Positions 17,581 to 26,695 of a stretch of DNA of 64,000 nucleotides are shown piece after piece. How positions within the stretch are numbered: position 1 is the stretch's first letter; each line of letters opens with the position of its first letter. The position numbers were made by a program, and so were the translations under genes. Below the pieces are notes generated by a model, which worked only from the letters and a program-made list of their open reading frames with translations, searched no databases and was not told where the DNA came from. This stretch comes from G963556115 sp963675945 (lineage in GTDB: Bacteria > Planctomycetota > SZUA-567): positions 2,232,001 to 2,296,000 of the forward strand of contig OY780932.1 in assembly GCA_963675945.1 (NCBI GenBank), in the 5' to 3' direction.

Positions 17581-20526
17581 ATGCGGAATTTAAAGGTAAT
17601 AGAGTATCTTATAATAATTATGGTGATCTCTTTGTTTGCAGGAAGAGTTGCATATTCGCAAGATACATATACAAGTTCGGTCTCGGTGTCGGTAGAGACG
17701 GATACTGCCGGTATTGCTGGAGCTTACAGTATCGCCAAGTCGGAGCTTTGCAGAAAAGCACTGCTGGATGCGCTACGCGGTGATGATAAAGCAATACTTA
17801 GGAGTGTGTGGGAACGGGTTGGTTCTGATAAGATAATTTTAGAGAAATATCCAGAGTTTTTCCGGAGAATTACGGTTGTTGAGAAGAATTTTTCGGATGC
17901 CAAGTTGGGGGTTAGGGCTAAAGTTGTAGTTGATATTAACGCCGTAGAGGGCTTTATTGAAGATAACCTGCAGCAGTATATTGCTGATATTAATGACGTG
18001 GGTATGACAATCCTCTTTCTTTCCCGTACTTCTGATATGCAGATTGACTTTCAAAAGGTCGTAACTTCAGATACCTTTAATGAGAAGCAAGAAGGTTCAG
18101 GTTCAACAACACAGAGAGTTGATACTACGCAAAGACAGACTGAATTTACTACAAAAACGGTTGACCCTACTGAACTGGTTGCGAACATTTCGGCGAACCT
18201 TATAGACTCTGGTATTAAAATATACTCTCTTGGAGCGCTTATCCCATATATTCAAAATAGTACAAGGATGGAAGGGTATATTGCTGAGCTGGAGAGAAGC
18301 TACGCAGGGTATGTTGATGCTTCAGGAAATTATAAGAGTGGTGAAATTGAGAAGGGAATTGCATTCATTCAGAAAGATATAAAATCACTCTCACCGCATC
18401 CAAGGTACTTTGCTCTAGGTAAAATTGATTTAGGAAATACAACTCAGATTGACGGTCAATTCAGGTCAACAGGAGCATGCTCAATTACATTATGGGATTT
18501 GGATTCTGGGCTATTTCCGGTAAAAATTGCCAGCACACCGTTAATCACTGCTGTGGGTGAGGCAATAGATAAAAAAGAGGCGCAGAAGATTGCTGCAGAG
18601 AAGAGTGCGACTAAAGCCGGTAAAATGATCTTGATGCGTATTAGAGCGGCTATGCTTTTTGGCGTAGATAATAAGTATAATGCAAATCTTACACTGGATG
18701 AGCTGATTGAATTCGGGCAGCGTATTGATGTTGATGAGTCCGCACTGCATGGTTTGGAAGCAGGGAATACACAGGAGCTTTTTGCTAAAGCGGTGCAGGA
18801 AAATGCAGATATGAACTACGCGCAAGCAGTCGAAATTCTTTTTCGTCTGGCACGTGAAGATTATGCGCCGGCGATGACAATGCTTGGGGAGTTGTATTCT
18901 CTCGGCAATGGGGTAGCGAGAGATAAAGAAGAAGCGTGTAATTGGTATAAAAGAGCTATTGCCGCCGGCGATACTCATGCACTGTTTAAATTGGGAGTTC
19001 AGTATCTTACTGGATTAGGGGTGACGCTTGATCAGGTAGAAGCTGTTAGGCTCATAAAGTTGGCTGCGGAAAAAGGCGATCTTGACGCGATCAATGAGAT
19101 GGCAGGAATATATTTAGATGGCTCGGGAGTTCCTAAAGATTATGCAAAAGCATTGGAGTGGTATTATAAAGGGGTTGAGTTAAATTCTGACAAAGCAATG
19201 TTCGGAATAGGAAATGCGTATTTTTTTGGTAATGGGGTAGAACAAGATTATGCAAAAGCCAGAGTATGGTATAACCGAGCGGCGCATCTGGGACTTCGTG
19301 AAGCATATTATAACCTGGGGCATATGAATGAGTATGGCTTGGGTCAGGATATTGATATGCAAAAAGCTCTTGAGTATTACCAGTTGGCTGCGGATAAGGG
19401 TCAGGTTGATGCAATAACTCGGCTTGCAGCGATATTTATTAAAGATCCATATCGTAATTATGAAGAAGCTATGCGCTTATCCAAAAAAGCTGCGGCACTT
19501 CATGATGGTGAAGCAATGGTTGTGCTGGGAAATATTTATGAGAATGGTTACGGTGTAGAGAAAAATTATGCCGAGGCATTGAAATGGTACCTTAAAGCGG
19601 GAGATAAGTCTAAGGCTGAGGGGTATCATAACGCAGGGTTGATTTATTACTTTGGACGTGCGGGAGAACCCGATATACAAAAGGCTGTTGAGTATTTTGC
19701 ACTTGCTGCGGAGCAGGGTTTCGCTTTTTCAAAGTATTTTCTGGGGTCGGCATATATTGAAGGAGAAGGTGTTGATAAAGATATCAGCAAAGGTTTTGCC
19801 TTGATTGAGTCTGCGGCAGAAGGTGGTATTGTTAATGCACAGAGTGATTTGGGGTATATATATAGTGAAGGTGTTTTGGGAGAAGTAGATTTCAGCAAAG
19901 CTCTTAAATGGTACAAATTAGCTGCGGATAATAATAATCCTGTTGCCATGTATAACTTGGCAATGATGTATTATGAGGGGCTGGGAACAGATGTTGATAA
20001 AAAAATGGCTGTTGACTTATTTAAAAAAGCTAGTGCTGCTGGGGAACTACAAGCAACTGCGCAACTTGGAAATATATACTTAGAAGGTGACGGGGTAGAG
20101 AGAGATATTGCGAAGGCAATTGAGTATTATAAAGTATCAGCAGAGAGAGACTTTGCATATTCATATAACAGTCTTGGCTTAATTTATCGGGATGATGAAT
20201 ATGGTATGGAAGATCCATTCAAGGCTGCGGGTTATTTCAGAAAAGCTGCTGAGCTTGGTAGTGTTGACGGTATGTACTGGCTGGCATTAATGTATGAAAA
20301 GGGAATGGGAATATCGCGAGATCCAGCAAAAGCTCTTGAGTGGTTTAGAAAAGCTGCTGAAGGTGGCGATAAGGATGCTCAATGGCGTATGGGCGCTATA
20401 TATGAGCATGGTGATTTGGGTGTGGTATTTGATTATAAGACAGCAGTTGAGTGGTATAAACTTGCTGCTGCGCAAGGTGACGAAGGATCGCAAAAGAAGG
20501 TAGATGAGTTAAGGTATGCGTATTGA
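17581..20526 (+). CDS. Giant exported SEL1-repeat protein with N-terminal LPP20/FlgT-like domain (2)
   Basis: 981 residues, paralogue of the preceding gene over its whole length (shared landmarks: NDVGLTVLFL / NDVGMTILFL, SPHPRYFALGKIDLGN, TPLITAV). The signal peptide is MRNLKVIEYLIIIMVISLFA...AYSQ. An N-terminal LPP20/FlgT-N-like domain (AGAYSIAKSELCRKALLDAL) is followed by a middle domain and about 15 SEL1 repeats ending at the C-terminus. It starts 15 bases after the upstream stop with GGGGAG as ribosome site, so the two are co-translated. A tandem duplication followed by divergence is the simplest origin; the two proteins may form a pair. Confidence 0.85.
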   Translation: MRNLKVIEYLIIIMVISLFAGRVAYSQDTYTSSVSVSVETDTAGIAGAYSIAKSELCRKALLDALRGDDKAILRSVWERVGSDKIILEKYPEFFRRITVVEKNFSDAKLGVRAKVVVDINAVEGFIEDNLQQYIADINDVGMTILFLSRTSDMQIDFQKVVTSDTFNEKQEGSGSTTQRVDTTQRQTEFTTKTVDPTELVANISANLIDSGIKIYSLGALIPYIQNSTRMEGYIAELERSYAGYVDASGNYKSGEIEKGIAFIQKDIKSLSPHPRYFALGKIDLGNTTQIDGQFRSTGACSITLWDLDSGLFPVKIASTPLITAVGEAIDKKEAQKIAAEKSATKAGKMILMRIRAAMLFGVDNKYNANLTLDELIEFGQRIDVDESALHGLEAGNTQELFAKAVQENADMNYAQAVEILFRLAREDYAPAMTMLGELYSLGNGVARDKEEACNWYKRAIAAGDTHALFKLGVQYLTGLGVTLDQVEAVRLIKLAAEKGDLDAINEMAGIYLDGSGVPKDYAKALEWYYKGVELNSDKAMFGIGNAYFFGNGVEQDYAKARVWYNRAAHLGLREAYYNLGHMNEYGLGQDIDMQKALEYYQLAADKGQVDAITRLAAIFIKDPYRNYEEAMRLSKKAAALHDGEAMVVLGNIYENGYGVEKNYAEALKWYLKAGDKSKAEGYHNAGLIYYFGRAGEPDIQKAVEYFALAAEQGFAFSKYFLGSAYIEGEGVDKDISKGFALIESAAEGGIVNAQSDLGYIYSEGVLGEVDFSKALKWYKLAADNNNPVAMYNLAMMYYEGLGTDVDKKMAVDLFKKASAAGELQATAQLGNIYLEGDGVERDIAKAIEYYKVSAERDFAYSYNSLGLIYRDDEYGMEDPFKAAGYFRKAAELGSVDGMYWLALMYEKGMGISRDPAKALEWFRKAAEGGDKDAQWRMGAIYEHGDLGVVFDYKTAVEWYKLAAAQGDEGSQKKVDELRYAY

Positions 20527-20642
20527 TTAGAGAATTAGTGTTCTCTCTGGTTATTGTGCATGGATAATGGTTTTATATATTGGTTGAAAGTTGGCGTTTT
20601 ACAAGAGATATGGTGTTTGATACTATAATGATTGGTAGGCTG

Positions 20643-21908
20643 ATGCTGAAGGTTTATCTAAAAATATACATGTTATTGTTGATTGTTGGGTTATTTGTAA
20701 GTTTTGGGGGAAGACTCTCCGCCGCTGAAGGCACGACGACAGTAACCGTTGTTGGGAGTTCGTGGTTGAATGGGCTTACAACAGAGGCAGCGCTTATTCT
20801 TGCGAAAAGCGAAGCAAAGAGAAGGGCGCTTGAGCGGGCAGGGAAGAATTATATCTCAAGTTCTACAGAGACCAGGAATATGCTGCTTGTCTCTGATGTT
20901 GTCATGACCAGAAGCATTGGTGTTCTTACAAATGTTAAATGGGGTGAGAGTTGGATTAAAGATGGCAAAATATTTGTCGAGATGACCGCAGACATTCTTA
21001 CAGAAAATTTTAATGCTGATTTTATGGCGATTGAAAAGACTTTGCGTGAGGTTGGAATGCCACGTGTAGGCATATTGATTTGTGCAGAAATCGGGGGGAC
21101 TGGTAATACAGAGCTGCCAAATGTAAAGCCATATACTTTTTTTCGTGAGGCGTTTCTGGGTGGCCTGCAATTATATTTTATGAAGATTACACCTGAGATG
21201 GATATTAAGTATCTTTCTGAGGACAGAAAGTATGATGGGGGGAACCTGGCTAGGCTGTTTAATGCCTCTGCACGGGATAAGGCAGGAGAGAGCAGCAGGT
21301 TGGAAATTGAGTTGAAGTCTGGTGCTGAAAATGATTCTGAATTGAAGGCTATCATTGCTGCGGGAAACGAATATGGAGTTGATATAATTGTCGTCGGGAA
21401 TTTGAGGATTGTTGTCGAGAAAAGAAAGCTCAGTGGTGTGGATACGGTGTCGTATACTTTTGCACCACATGTTGAGGTAATACAGACCTCAAACAATAAA
21501 ACTCTGGCTGTAATTGAAGAGTCATTCACTACCGAACCTCTACCGGTGCAGGGTGAGCATAATGAAATTATGAAGTCAATAAAAAGAATTGGCTTACGCA
21601 TCGGAAGAGCCCTTATGGGGCAGATGCTGGTTCATTGGAGCAATAATAGCTACAGTATGCATATTGTCTTGAAGGAAGCCGATTATGAGAAAGTCGGTAA
21701 GCTGGAGAGTGCTTTAAGTAAAGCCGGCGGTGAGCAGAGATTTGTTCTGCGCTCAATGAGTTCAGGAATCGCACATATTGATTTTTATTCTGATATGACA
21801 CGAGATGAACTCCAAAAATATTTATCGGAGCAAGCTGAAGTTGATGTAGATATTGAGAGTATCCTTGAGGGGGAGACTATAATTAAGCTCGATGATGGTT
21901 GGTTTTAG
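20643..21908 (+). CDS. Exported LPP20/FlgT-like protein with CsgG-like middle domain
   Basis: About 421 residues. The frame is open from a TTG at 20580, but the ATG at 20643 gives a clean signal peptide (MLKVYLKIYMLLLIVGLFV...LSA|AEG). An LPP20/FlgT-N-type domain follows (TTEAALILAKSEAKRRALER ... YISSSTETRNMLLVSDVVMTRSIGVL), then an alpha/beta domain with the nucleotide-free CsgG/FlgT-M look (PRVGILICAEIGG ... AGNEYGVDIIVVGNLRI) and a C-terminal region. In Gram-negative bacteria such folds build outer-membrane-associated assemblies. Its stop overlaps the upstream leader of the next gene. Function unknown; assignment by fold pattern only. Confidence 0.7.
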   Translation: MLKVYLKIYMLLLIVGLFVSFGGRLSAAEGTTTVTVVGSSWLNGLTTEAALILAKSEAKRRALERAGKNYISSSTETRNMLLVSDVVMTRSIGVLTNVKWGESWIKDGKIFVEMTADILTENFNADFMAIEKTLREVGMPRVGILICAEIGGTGNTELPNVKPYTFFREAFLGGLQLYFMKITPEMDIKYLSEDRKYDGGNLARLFNASARDKAGESSRLEIELKSGAENDSELKAIIAAGNEYGVDIIVVGNLRIVVEKRKLSGVDTVSYTFAPHVEVIQTSNNKTLAVIEESFTTEPLPVQGEHNEIMKSIKRIGLRIGRALMGQMLVHWSNNSYSMHIVLKEADYEKVGKLESALSKAGGEQRFVLRSMSSGIAHIDFYSDMTRDELQKYLSEQAEVDVDIESILEGETIIKLDDGWF

Positions 21909-21934
21909 TATATTTAAATAATATGGAGAAGAGA

Positions 21935-22894
21935 ATGAAAAGGTTGCTTGGATTATTTGTTGTCATTGTACTAACTGTGGTTACAAATTCTTATGCTTCG
22001 GAGATCAAGAGGGTAGCTGAAACGAAGAAACCTGAAATTTGGATGAATAGTGATATAAAAGCTGTAATGCAGGCAGAGAGAGTGGCACGTGCTGACGCAA
22101 TGCGAAAGATGATTGAGAAATTATATGGGGTTAAAGTCAGTGCGGATCAGACTGTGTATGACATGATAAGGGAAAATTCAAATGTCAAGGCAGAAATGGA
22201 TCATATTCTAACGGGGATGAGAGAGAAAGAGTGGCACTATTATCCAGAAGGAATATGCCAGGTTGAGCTTGAGATAACCTGGAAAGAAGTGCTGAAGAAG
22301 ATCAAGAAGACTGTCAGTGCAAATTGTGATGGGTGTGAAGCATATTTGGAGAAATCGGTTAAGATTACGGAAGAGACAAGTAGCAAGAAAATTGTGGTAT
22401 GGGGAAGTGGTGCTATTGCAGGGACAGAAGGGGTTCAGGAGATTCAGGCATTGCGAGCAGCTGAAATTGATGCATATAAGAAGATGGCACAACGAATTCT
22501 TGGGGTTAAAATAAATTCTGAAACGACTGTGAAAGATATGGTCGTCAAGTCTGATAAAATAAGAAATTGTGTTGAAGGCGTTATCAAGGGAGCAACTCTG
22601 TATGACTATACATTTGAACCGCGAAGGGTAACCGTAAAGTGTAGAGTCAAGATGAAGAAGCTGGTGGTTGATCTATCGGAATCACTGAGTGCGGAAAAAG
22701 ATACATATGGATTTGTAACTTATGACGCAGTGATGGACTTTAAGGCGAAAACAAAGGTCGATGAGTTTGTAGAGACTGGGGTTGGGCTTATTAGTGATAT
22801 CTCAGATAATGACAAAACCCAGGATGAAGAGCACGAGGTAATTAGCAACCTGGAGATTGTGATTACTGAGGAAGGTGGCGTTGTTATTGAATAA
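21935..22894 (+). CDS. Exported protein with two tandem LPP20-like domains
   Basis: About 319 residues starting at the ATG at 21935, which follows GGAGAAGAG and opens a signal peptide (MKRLLGLFVVIVLTVVTNSYA|SE). Two similar blocks follow: AERVARADAMRKMIEKLYGV..DQTVYDMI, then RAAEIDAYKKMAQRILGVKI..ETTVKDMV. Each ends in a beta strand with VELEITW or VKCRVKMK. This is the LPP20 lipoprotein domain repeated twice, without a lipid-attachment Cys. The C-terminal tail is acidic (DISDNDKTQDEEHEV). It is the fourth gene of the SEL1 operon. Confidence 0.72.
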   Translation: MKRLLGLFVVIVLTVVTNSYASEIKRVAETKKPEIWMNSDIKAVMQAERVARADAMRKMIEKLYGVKVSADQTVYDMIRENSNVKAEMDHILTGMREKEWHYYPEGICQVELEITWKEVLKKIKKTVSANCDGCEAYLEKSVKITEETSSKKIVVWGSGAIAGTEGVQEIQALRAAEIDAYKKMAQRILGVKINSETTVKDMVVKSDKIRNCVEGVIKGATLYDYTFEPRRVTVKCRVKMKKLVVDLSESLSAEKDTYGFVTYDAVMDFKAKTKVDEFVETGVGLISDISDNDKTQDEEHEVISNLEIVITEEGGVVIE

Positions 22895-22929
22895 TATAAG
22901 CTTTCTACGGCAGTTGGAGATTGAAATAG

Positions 22930-24084
22930 ATGGGATGTCTTATGTTTTCAGTCAATAAATATCTTATATTCATAGTGCTGGGTATTTTAGCAATTCCGGT
23001 TTGGGCAGAGGAAATTGATTTTAGTAGCGATAGCTTGCTTAGTGATACATATTCCGGGTTAGATGAAGCCAGTGTTTCAGCAAAGCTCCAAGAAACTGCT
23101 ATAAGCAATAAAGCACATGAACGTAATGTTACGCTGGCATTAGCTAATAATGTATGTGTAGTAAAAACTGTTCCCGAGAGATTTGTAAATAGCGTTGTGT
23201 CTTCTATCCGAAGGGCTATTGTCGCTTCAGGCAGGTTCGAATTGGTAGAGCTCAAACATACTGTAGAAGATGAACTGGATAATGAAATTAAACGTGTTGT
23301 AAAACATGGCATCACCGGTAAGAATGCTGCAAAGCTTGGCAGGGTACAAGGAGCTAAATATTTGCTTGTGCTTTCGCTTGATGATTATGTTGTAAAAGAA
23401 AACAAACTGCTCGTGAAGCAAAAGGGTAAAGAACATATTCGAGAATTAAAAGCAGTATTGGGTATTGAATTGATTGATACTTCGACCAGAACGGTTGTAT
23501 TTAGTGATACTGTATCATCTCGGGTATTATTTGAGGTTTTGAAGACTCAGAAACAGATTCTGCCGACAGTCGATATTCAAGAGCAGTCAACTTCAACTAA
23601 GTTTAATATAAGTATAAAGAGTAATAATAACGATATTGATGGTCATATCGCAGTTGAAAAGAACTTTAATGCGGGAAATGCTAATAATCCGGTGGCTGCA
23701 GACAATTCAACTTCGCAAACTAGTGAATCTATAATTGAGCTTGCTGATAAGCTGGCGCAAAAAGTTGTTGAAAAACTTGAATATGATCTCTTTGAAATAC
23801 AGGTAATAAGAATTATATCTGATGACAGCTTTAGGATAAATGCTGGTAGAAATATGGGCTTAAGGCCAGGTGATATACTTGAAAAAGCTAATAATAGTGA
23901 TTTGGCAAATGATTGTAGAGCTGTTGTTATTAAGGTTGAACGAGTAGAGAATAACAGCGCTGTTTGTAGGGTTGAGGTAAAGGAAGATATGCAGTATGTT
24001 ACAGTTGGTGAGGTCTTGACCCGAAAGGAAAGTAGGCCGTTAAACCCTTTTCGAAATAGTATAGATGGTATAAAAGTAGATTAA
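22930..24084 (+). CDS. Exported CsgG/FlgT-like protein
   Basis: 384 residues with a signal peptide (YLIFIVLGILAIPVWA|EE). The ATG at 22942, with GGGA upstream, is an alternative start. The domain at about residues 45-200 has the CsgG/LpoB-like fold signature: a strand, then VVSSIRRAIVASGRFELVE, GAKYLLVLSLDDY and LKAVLGIELIDTSTRTVVFS. The last ~80 residues (FRINAGRNMGLRPGDILEKA ... VTVGEVLTR) look like the FlgT C-terminal beta domain. In flagellar or curli systems such proteins form periplasmic or outer-membrane rings. Without any flagellar or curli genes here, its partners are probably the SEL1 proteins of the same operon. Confidence 0.68.
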   Translation: MGCLMFSVNKYLIFIVLGILAIPVWAEEIDFSSDSLLSDTYSGLDEASVSAKLQETAISNKAHERNVTLALANNVCVVKTVPERFVNSVVSSIRRAIVASGRFELVELKHTVEDELDNEIKRVVKHGITGKNAAKLGRVQGAKYLLVLSLDDYVVKENKLLVKQKGKEHIRELKAVLGIELIDTSTRTVVFSDTVSSRVLFEVLKTQKQILPTVDIQEQSTSTKFNISIKSNNNDIDGHIAVEKNFNAGNANNPVAADNSTSQTSESIIELADKLAQKVVEKLEYDLFEIQVIRIISDDSFRINAGRNMGLRPGDILEKANNSDLANDCRAVVIKVERVENNSAVCRVEVKEDMQYVTVGEVLTRKESRPLNPFRNSIDGIKVD

Positions 24085-24123
24085 TACATTAGCATATGAT
24101 AAATAGATAGAATGGAGTTAATG

Positions 24124-24315
24124 ATGACAAAATACTGCGTCGCTTTGATAGGTTTATTATTGCTAGCGGGATGTAGTGATAGTTCTGTGAAACAATCAGA
24201 GGATAAGTATGTGCTTTCAGATAATACTGATAGCACAGCAACTAGGACTAGTGAAAAAATTGAAGTTACTCGAACATCAACTATTGAAGAAGATATGGGA
24301 GTTATTATAGACTAG
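24124..24315 (+). CDS. Small lipoprotein
   Basis: About 63 residues. GGAG lies 6 bases before the ATG at 24124. The N-terminus TKYCVALIGLLLLAGCSDSS has a textbook lipobox (LAGC), so the mature protein is a ~45-residue lipid-anchored peptide rich in Ser, Thr and acidic residues. It is the last gene of the SEL1 operon. Only 15 bases separate its stop codon from the end of an IS remnant, so its original C-terminus may have been trimmed. Confidence 0.75.
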   Translation: MTKYCVALIGLLLLAGCSDSSVKQSEDKYVLSDNTDSTATRTSEKIEVTRTSTIEEDMGVIID

Positions 24316-24330
24316 TTTGTTATGTAATAT

Positions 24331-24350
24331 TGCAGTGACCTAGAAATGGC
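24331..24350. repeat. Solo end of an IS3-type element
   Basis: TGCAGTGACCTAGAAATGGC is identical to the left end of the decayed IS3 element at 25776 and matches its inverted right end at 27036-27054. No transposase is attached here, so this is a scar or a junction produced by rearrangement. Confidence 0.7.
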
Positions 24351-24435
24351 GGTAGTGTAACAAATTCTGTACAATATTCCTTTATCTGTATTAGTTAAGA
24401 ATTTATCTGACATTTGTCGATAGAAATAGAGTATT

Positions 24436-24490
24436 AAGCTTGTTGTTTGTGGAGTGAGGACAGAGTCCGAGCGGAACAAATAACAAGCTT
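24436..24490. repeat. Hairpin with GGAGTG/GAGCGGA internal loop inside the IS481 element
   Basis: AAGCTTGTT pairs with AACAAGCTT and the stem extends through TTTGT/ACAAA. An internal loop GGAGTGA / GAGCGGA surrounds a GGAC-AGA-GTCC stem. It lies in the leader of the transposase gene, ending 21 bases before the ATG. The loop closely matches that of the hairpin at 13305-13353. Confidence 0.7.
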
Positions 24491-24511
24491 GAAAATCGAA
24501 AGGAATGCCAG

Positions 24512-25597
24512 ATGAATATGGAACAGAAAGTGATCAAAAACAAATTAGGTGTATTGGAACTCGCAAGACAACTTGGAAATGTATCTCAAGCCTGCAATGT
24601 CATGGGTTTCTCACGTGACAGTTTTTACAGATTTAAGCAGCTTTATGATCAGGGCGGTGAACTTGCCCTCGCTGATATAAACCGTAAAGGCAAACCTCAG
24701 CCAAAGAACAGAATTGATCCTGATATTGAAAAGCAAATTGTGACGACTGCGCTGGACAATCCGGCTCTCGGACAGCAGAGAGTATCTAACGAACTTAGAA
24801 AAAAGGGGATGTTTGTCTCTCCCGGAGGTGTAAGATCTGTATGGCTCAGACATGATCTGGAGACCTTCAAAAAGCGTCTTACAGCTCTGGAAGCCAAAGT
24901 TGCGCAAGAAGGATTAATTTTGACTGAATCGCAGCTTGCAGCAATGGAAAAGAAGAAGGAAGAAGATAAAGCCAGAGGTCAGATTGAGACTGAGCACCCA
25001 GGATATCTTGGAGCTCAGGACACTTATTATTTAGGAACAATAAAAGGTATTGGACGAATCTACCAACAGACATTTATAGATACATATTCCAGAGTTGCTT
25101 TTGCTAAACTATATGACAGGAAGAATGCTTTGGTTGCAGCTGATATACTTAATGATAGAGTTATACCATTCTTTGAAAAAGAAGAAGTTCCACTGCTTCG
25201 AATCTTGACTGATCGAGGAACTGAATACTGCGGTAAGCGTGAGCATCATGAATATCAGCTATACTTAACTATTGAAGATATTGATCACACCAAAACCAAA
25301 GTAAGAAGTCCACAGACCAATGGTATCTGTGAACGCTTACATAAAACTATGAAGGATGAATTTTATAATGTTGCTTTTCGTAAAAAAGTATATAATACTC
25401 TTGAAGAGCTTCAGAAGGATCTCGATGTTTGGCTGAAGTATTATAATGAGGAGCGTCCACATAGTGGAGCAAGGTGTTATGGCAAGACTCCAGCACAGAC
25501 TTTTACAGAGTCAAAAGCCTTAGCCAAGGATAAGCAACTGGACATCATCGGACGGACAGTCCAAGTCGAAGAAGTCATTGCTGAAGTTGTGGGATAA
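24512..25597 (+). CDS. IS481-family transposase
   Basis: 361 residues. The N-terminal HTH part (LELARQLGNVSQACNVMGFS, then RDSFYRFKQLYDQGGELAL) is followed by a linker with an acidic/basic helix (EKKKEEDKARGQIETEHPG) and an integrase core. The catalytic acids are AQDTYYLGTIKG, LTDRGTEYCGK and the Glu of CERLHKTMKDEFY. The C-terminal motif WLKYYNEERPHSGARCYGKTP is typical. GGAATGCCAG precedes the ATG. The gene is intact. Confidence 0.93.
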   Translation: MNMEQKVIKNKLGVLELARQLGNVSQACNVMGFSRDSFYRFKQLYDQGGELALADINRKGKPQPKNRIDPDIEKQIVTTALDNPALGQQRVSNELRKKGMFVSPGGVRSVWLRHDLETFKKRLTALEAKVAQEGLILTESQLAAMEKKKEEDKARGQIETEHPGYLGAQDTYYLGTIKGIGRIYQQTFIDTYSRVAFAKLYDRKNALVAADILNDRVIPFFEKEEVPLLRILTDRGTEYCGKREHHEYQLYLTIEDIDHTKTKVRSPQTNGICERLHKTMKDEFYNVAFRKKVYNTLEELQKDLDVWLKYYNEERPHSGARCYGKTPAQTFTESKALAKDKQLDIIGRTVQVEEVIAEVVG

Positions 25598-25739
25598 TTA
25601 TTAGGTGTCTGTCAGATAAAGTAGTGGCTAGTACACTTTATCAGCTCAGTCTATATCCCGGCTGACCGACAAGATTCTTCCTGTGGTTCAGGACTGGCAG
25701 AACAGACCTCTTGATGAGAAGTACCCGTTTATCTTTAGG

Positions 25740-25767
25740 TGTGTGATTCATAGACATCATTTCACTT
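25740..25767. repeat. Solo end of the IS481-type element seen at 63665
   Basis: 28 bases beginning TGTGTGATTCATAGAC are identical to the end of the element at 63665-63692, including its transposase stop codon. Here nothing else of that element remains. It directly truncates the IS256 fragment on its left. Confidence 0.8.
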
Positions 25768-25806
25768 ATTTCTATTGCAGTGACCTAGAAATGGCAGATA
25801 CTTGAT

Positions 25807-26695
25807 CTACGTTTTCTGTGCTACTACGTCATGCACCTTTTCATATTCAGTAGGACTGATATATCCTAAATTCTTCTGACTACAGCGCATATTGTAAAAT
25901 ACCTCGATATATTCAAATACTTCTTTTTTTACTTCTTCAAGATTAGTAAACTTTTTGCCATGAATAAATTCATGTTTTAATTTTTGGAAAAAATTCTCCT
26001 GAACTGCATTACTCCACGGATCTCCTGCTAAACTCATACTGCTTTCTATCACATTTGATAATAGTAAATTCTGAAAACCATACTGCTGTACTGACTTCCT
26101 CTGTCACTATGAAACAGTAAATATCCAGATTGATTCCTCTGCTCATTCTCATTTTTTAAAGCTTTACAGACAAGAGCCGAATCTATATTCTTACTTACTG
26201 ACCAGCCAATTATTTTGAGGGAGTATAAATCCATCACTACTGCAAGATATACCCAACCTTCAGTTGTTCTAATGTAAGTAATATCTCCTGTCCATTTTAA
26301 ATTCTTAACCGATGTTTTGTAGTTCCTGTTTTGTTTGTTTTTAGGAAACTTGAATACATCTACTTTATTCGGCTTAGGATATTTGTGACACCTTCCAATA
26401 CAAGCCAAGCAAACAACCTATTTTCATGCATTACCTTGCGAACAGTTTCACGGGAACAGAGTAACTCAGGAAGCTCTGCTTTGAAATCATCATAAACCTT
26501 TCTGTACCTATATATAGCCTTAGAACGCTTGTGAAATACCTTTGCATGAAAAGTAATAACTTTTCTCTTTTCTTCTGTAGCAGAAGGTTTTCTAGTTAAG
26601 AATTTATAATATCCACTCCTGCTTACTTTGAGAACCTTGCACATAATCACAACTGAATACTCAGTTCTATGAGTGTGAATCCATGCGAACTTCAC
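25807..26695 (-). pseudogene. IS3-family OrfB, frameshifted into three pieces
   Basis: The frame changes twice. Piece one (26695 to about 26385) holds the HTH_21 region (VLKVSRSGYYKFLTRKPS). Piece two (to about 26052) has WTGDITYIRTTEGWVYLAVV and LLFHSDRGSQYSS, i.e. the first two catalytic acids. Piece three (26052-25807) holds SLAGDPWSNAVQENFFQKLK with the Glu and the ISPTEYEK tail. All domains are present, so only small indels have broken it. Confidence 0.85.

Larger units (their letters stand above)
24387..25635 (+). mobile_element. Complete IS481-family insertion sequence (1249 bp)
   Basis: Terminal inverted repeats start TGTATTAG (24387) and, reversed from 25635, TGTACTAG; both continue to a shared TTTATCTGACA block. 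A perfect 7-base target duplication, CTTTATC, flanks it (24380-24386 and 25636-25642). It contains one transposase gene and a structured hairpin in its leader. The clean duplication indicates a recent insertion. Confidence 0.92.
24361..25739 (+). pseudogene. IS256-family (Mutator) transposase fragment split by IS481
   Basis: After removing the IS481 element and one copy of its 7-base duplication, the flanks read as one open frame: QILYNIPLSAQSISRLTDKI, then LPVVQDWQNRPLDEKYPFIF. This is the conserved segment just before the first catalytic Asp of IS256 transposases. Only 24361-24386 and 25643-25739 are coding; the rest of the gene is missing on both sides. Confidence 0.75.
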
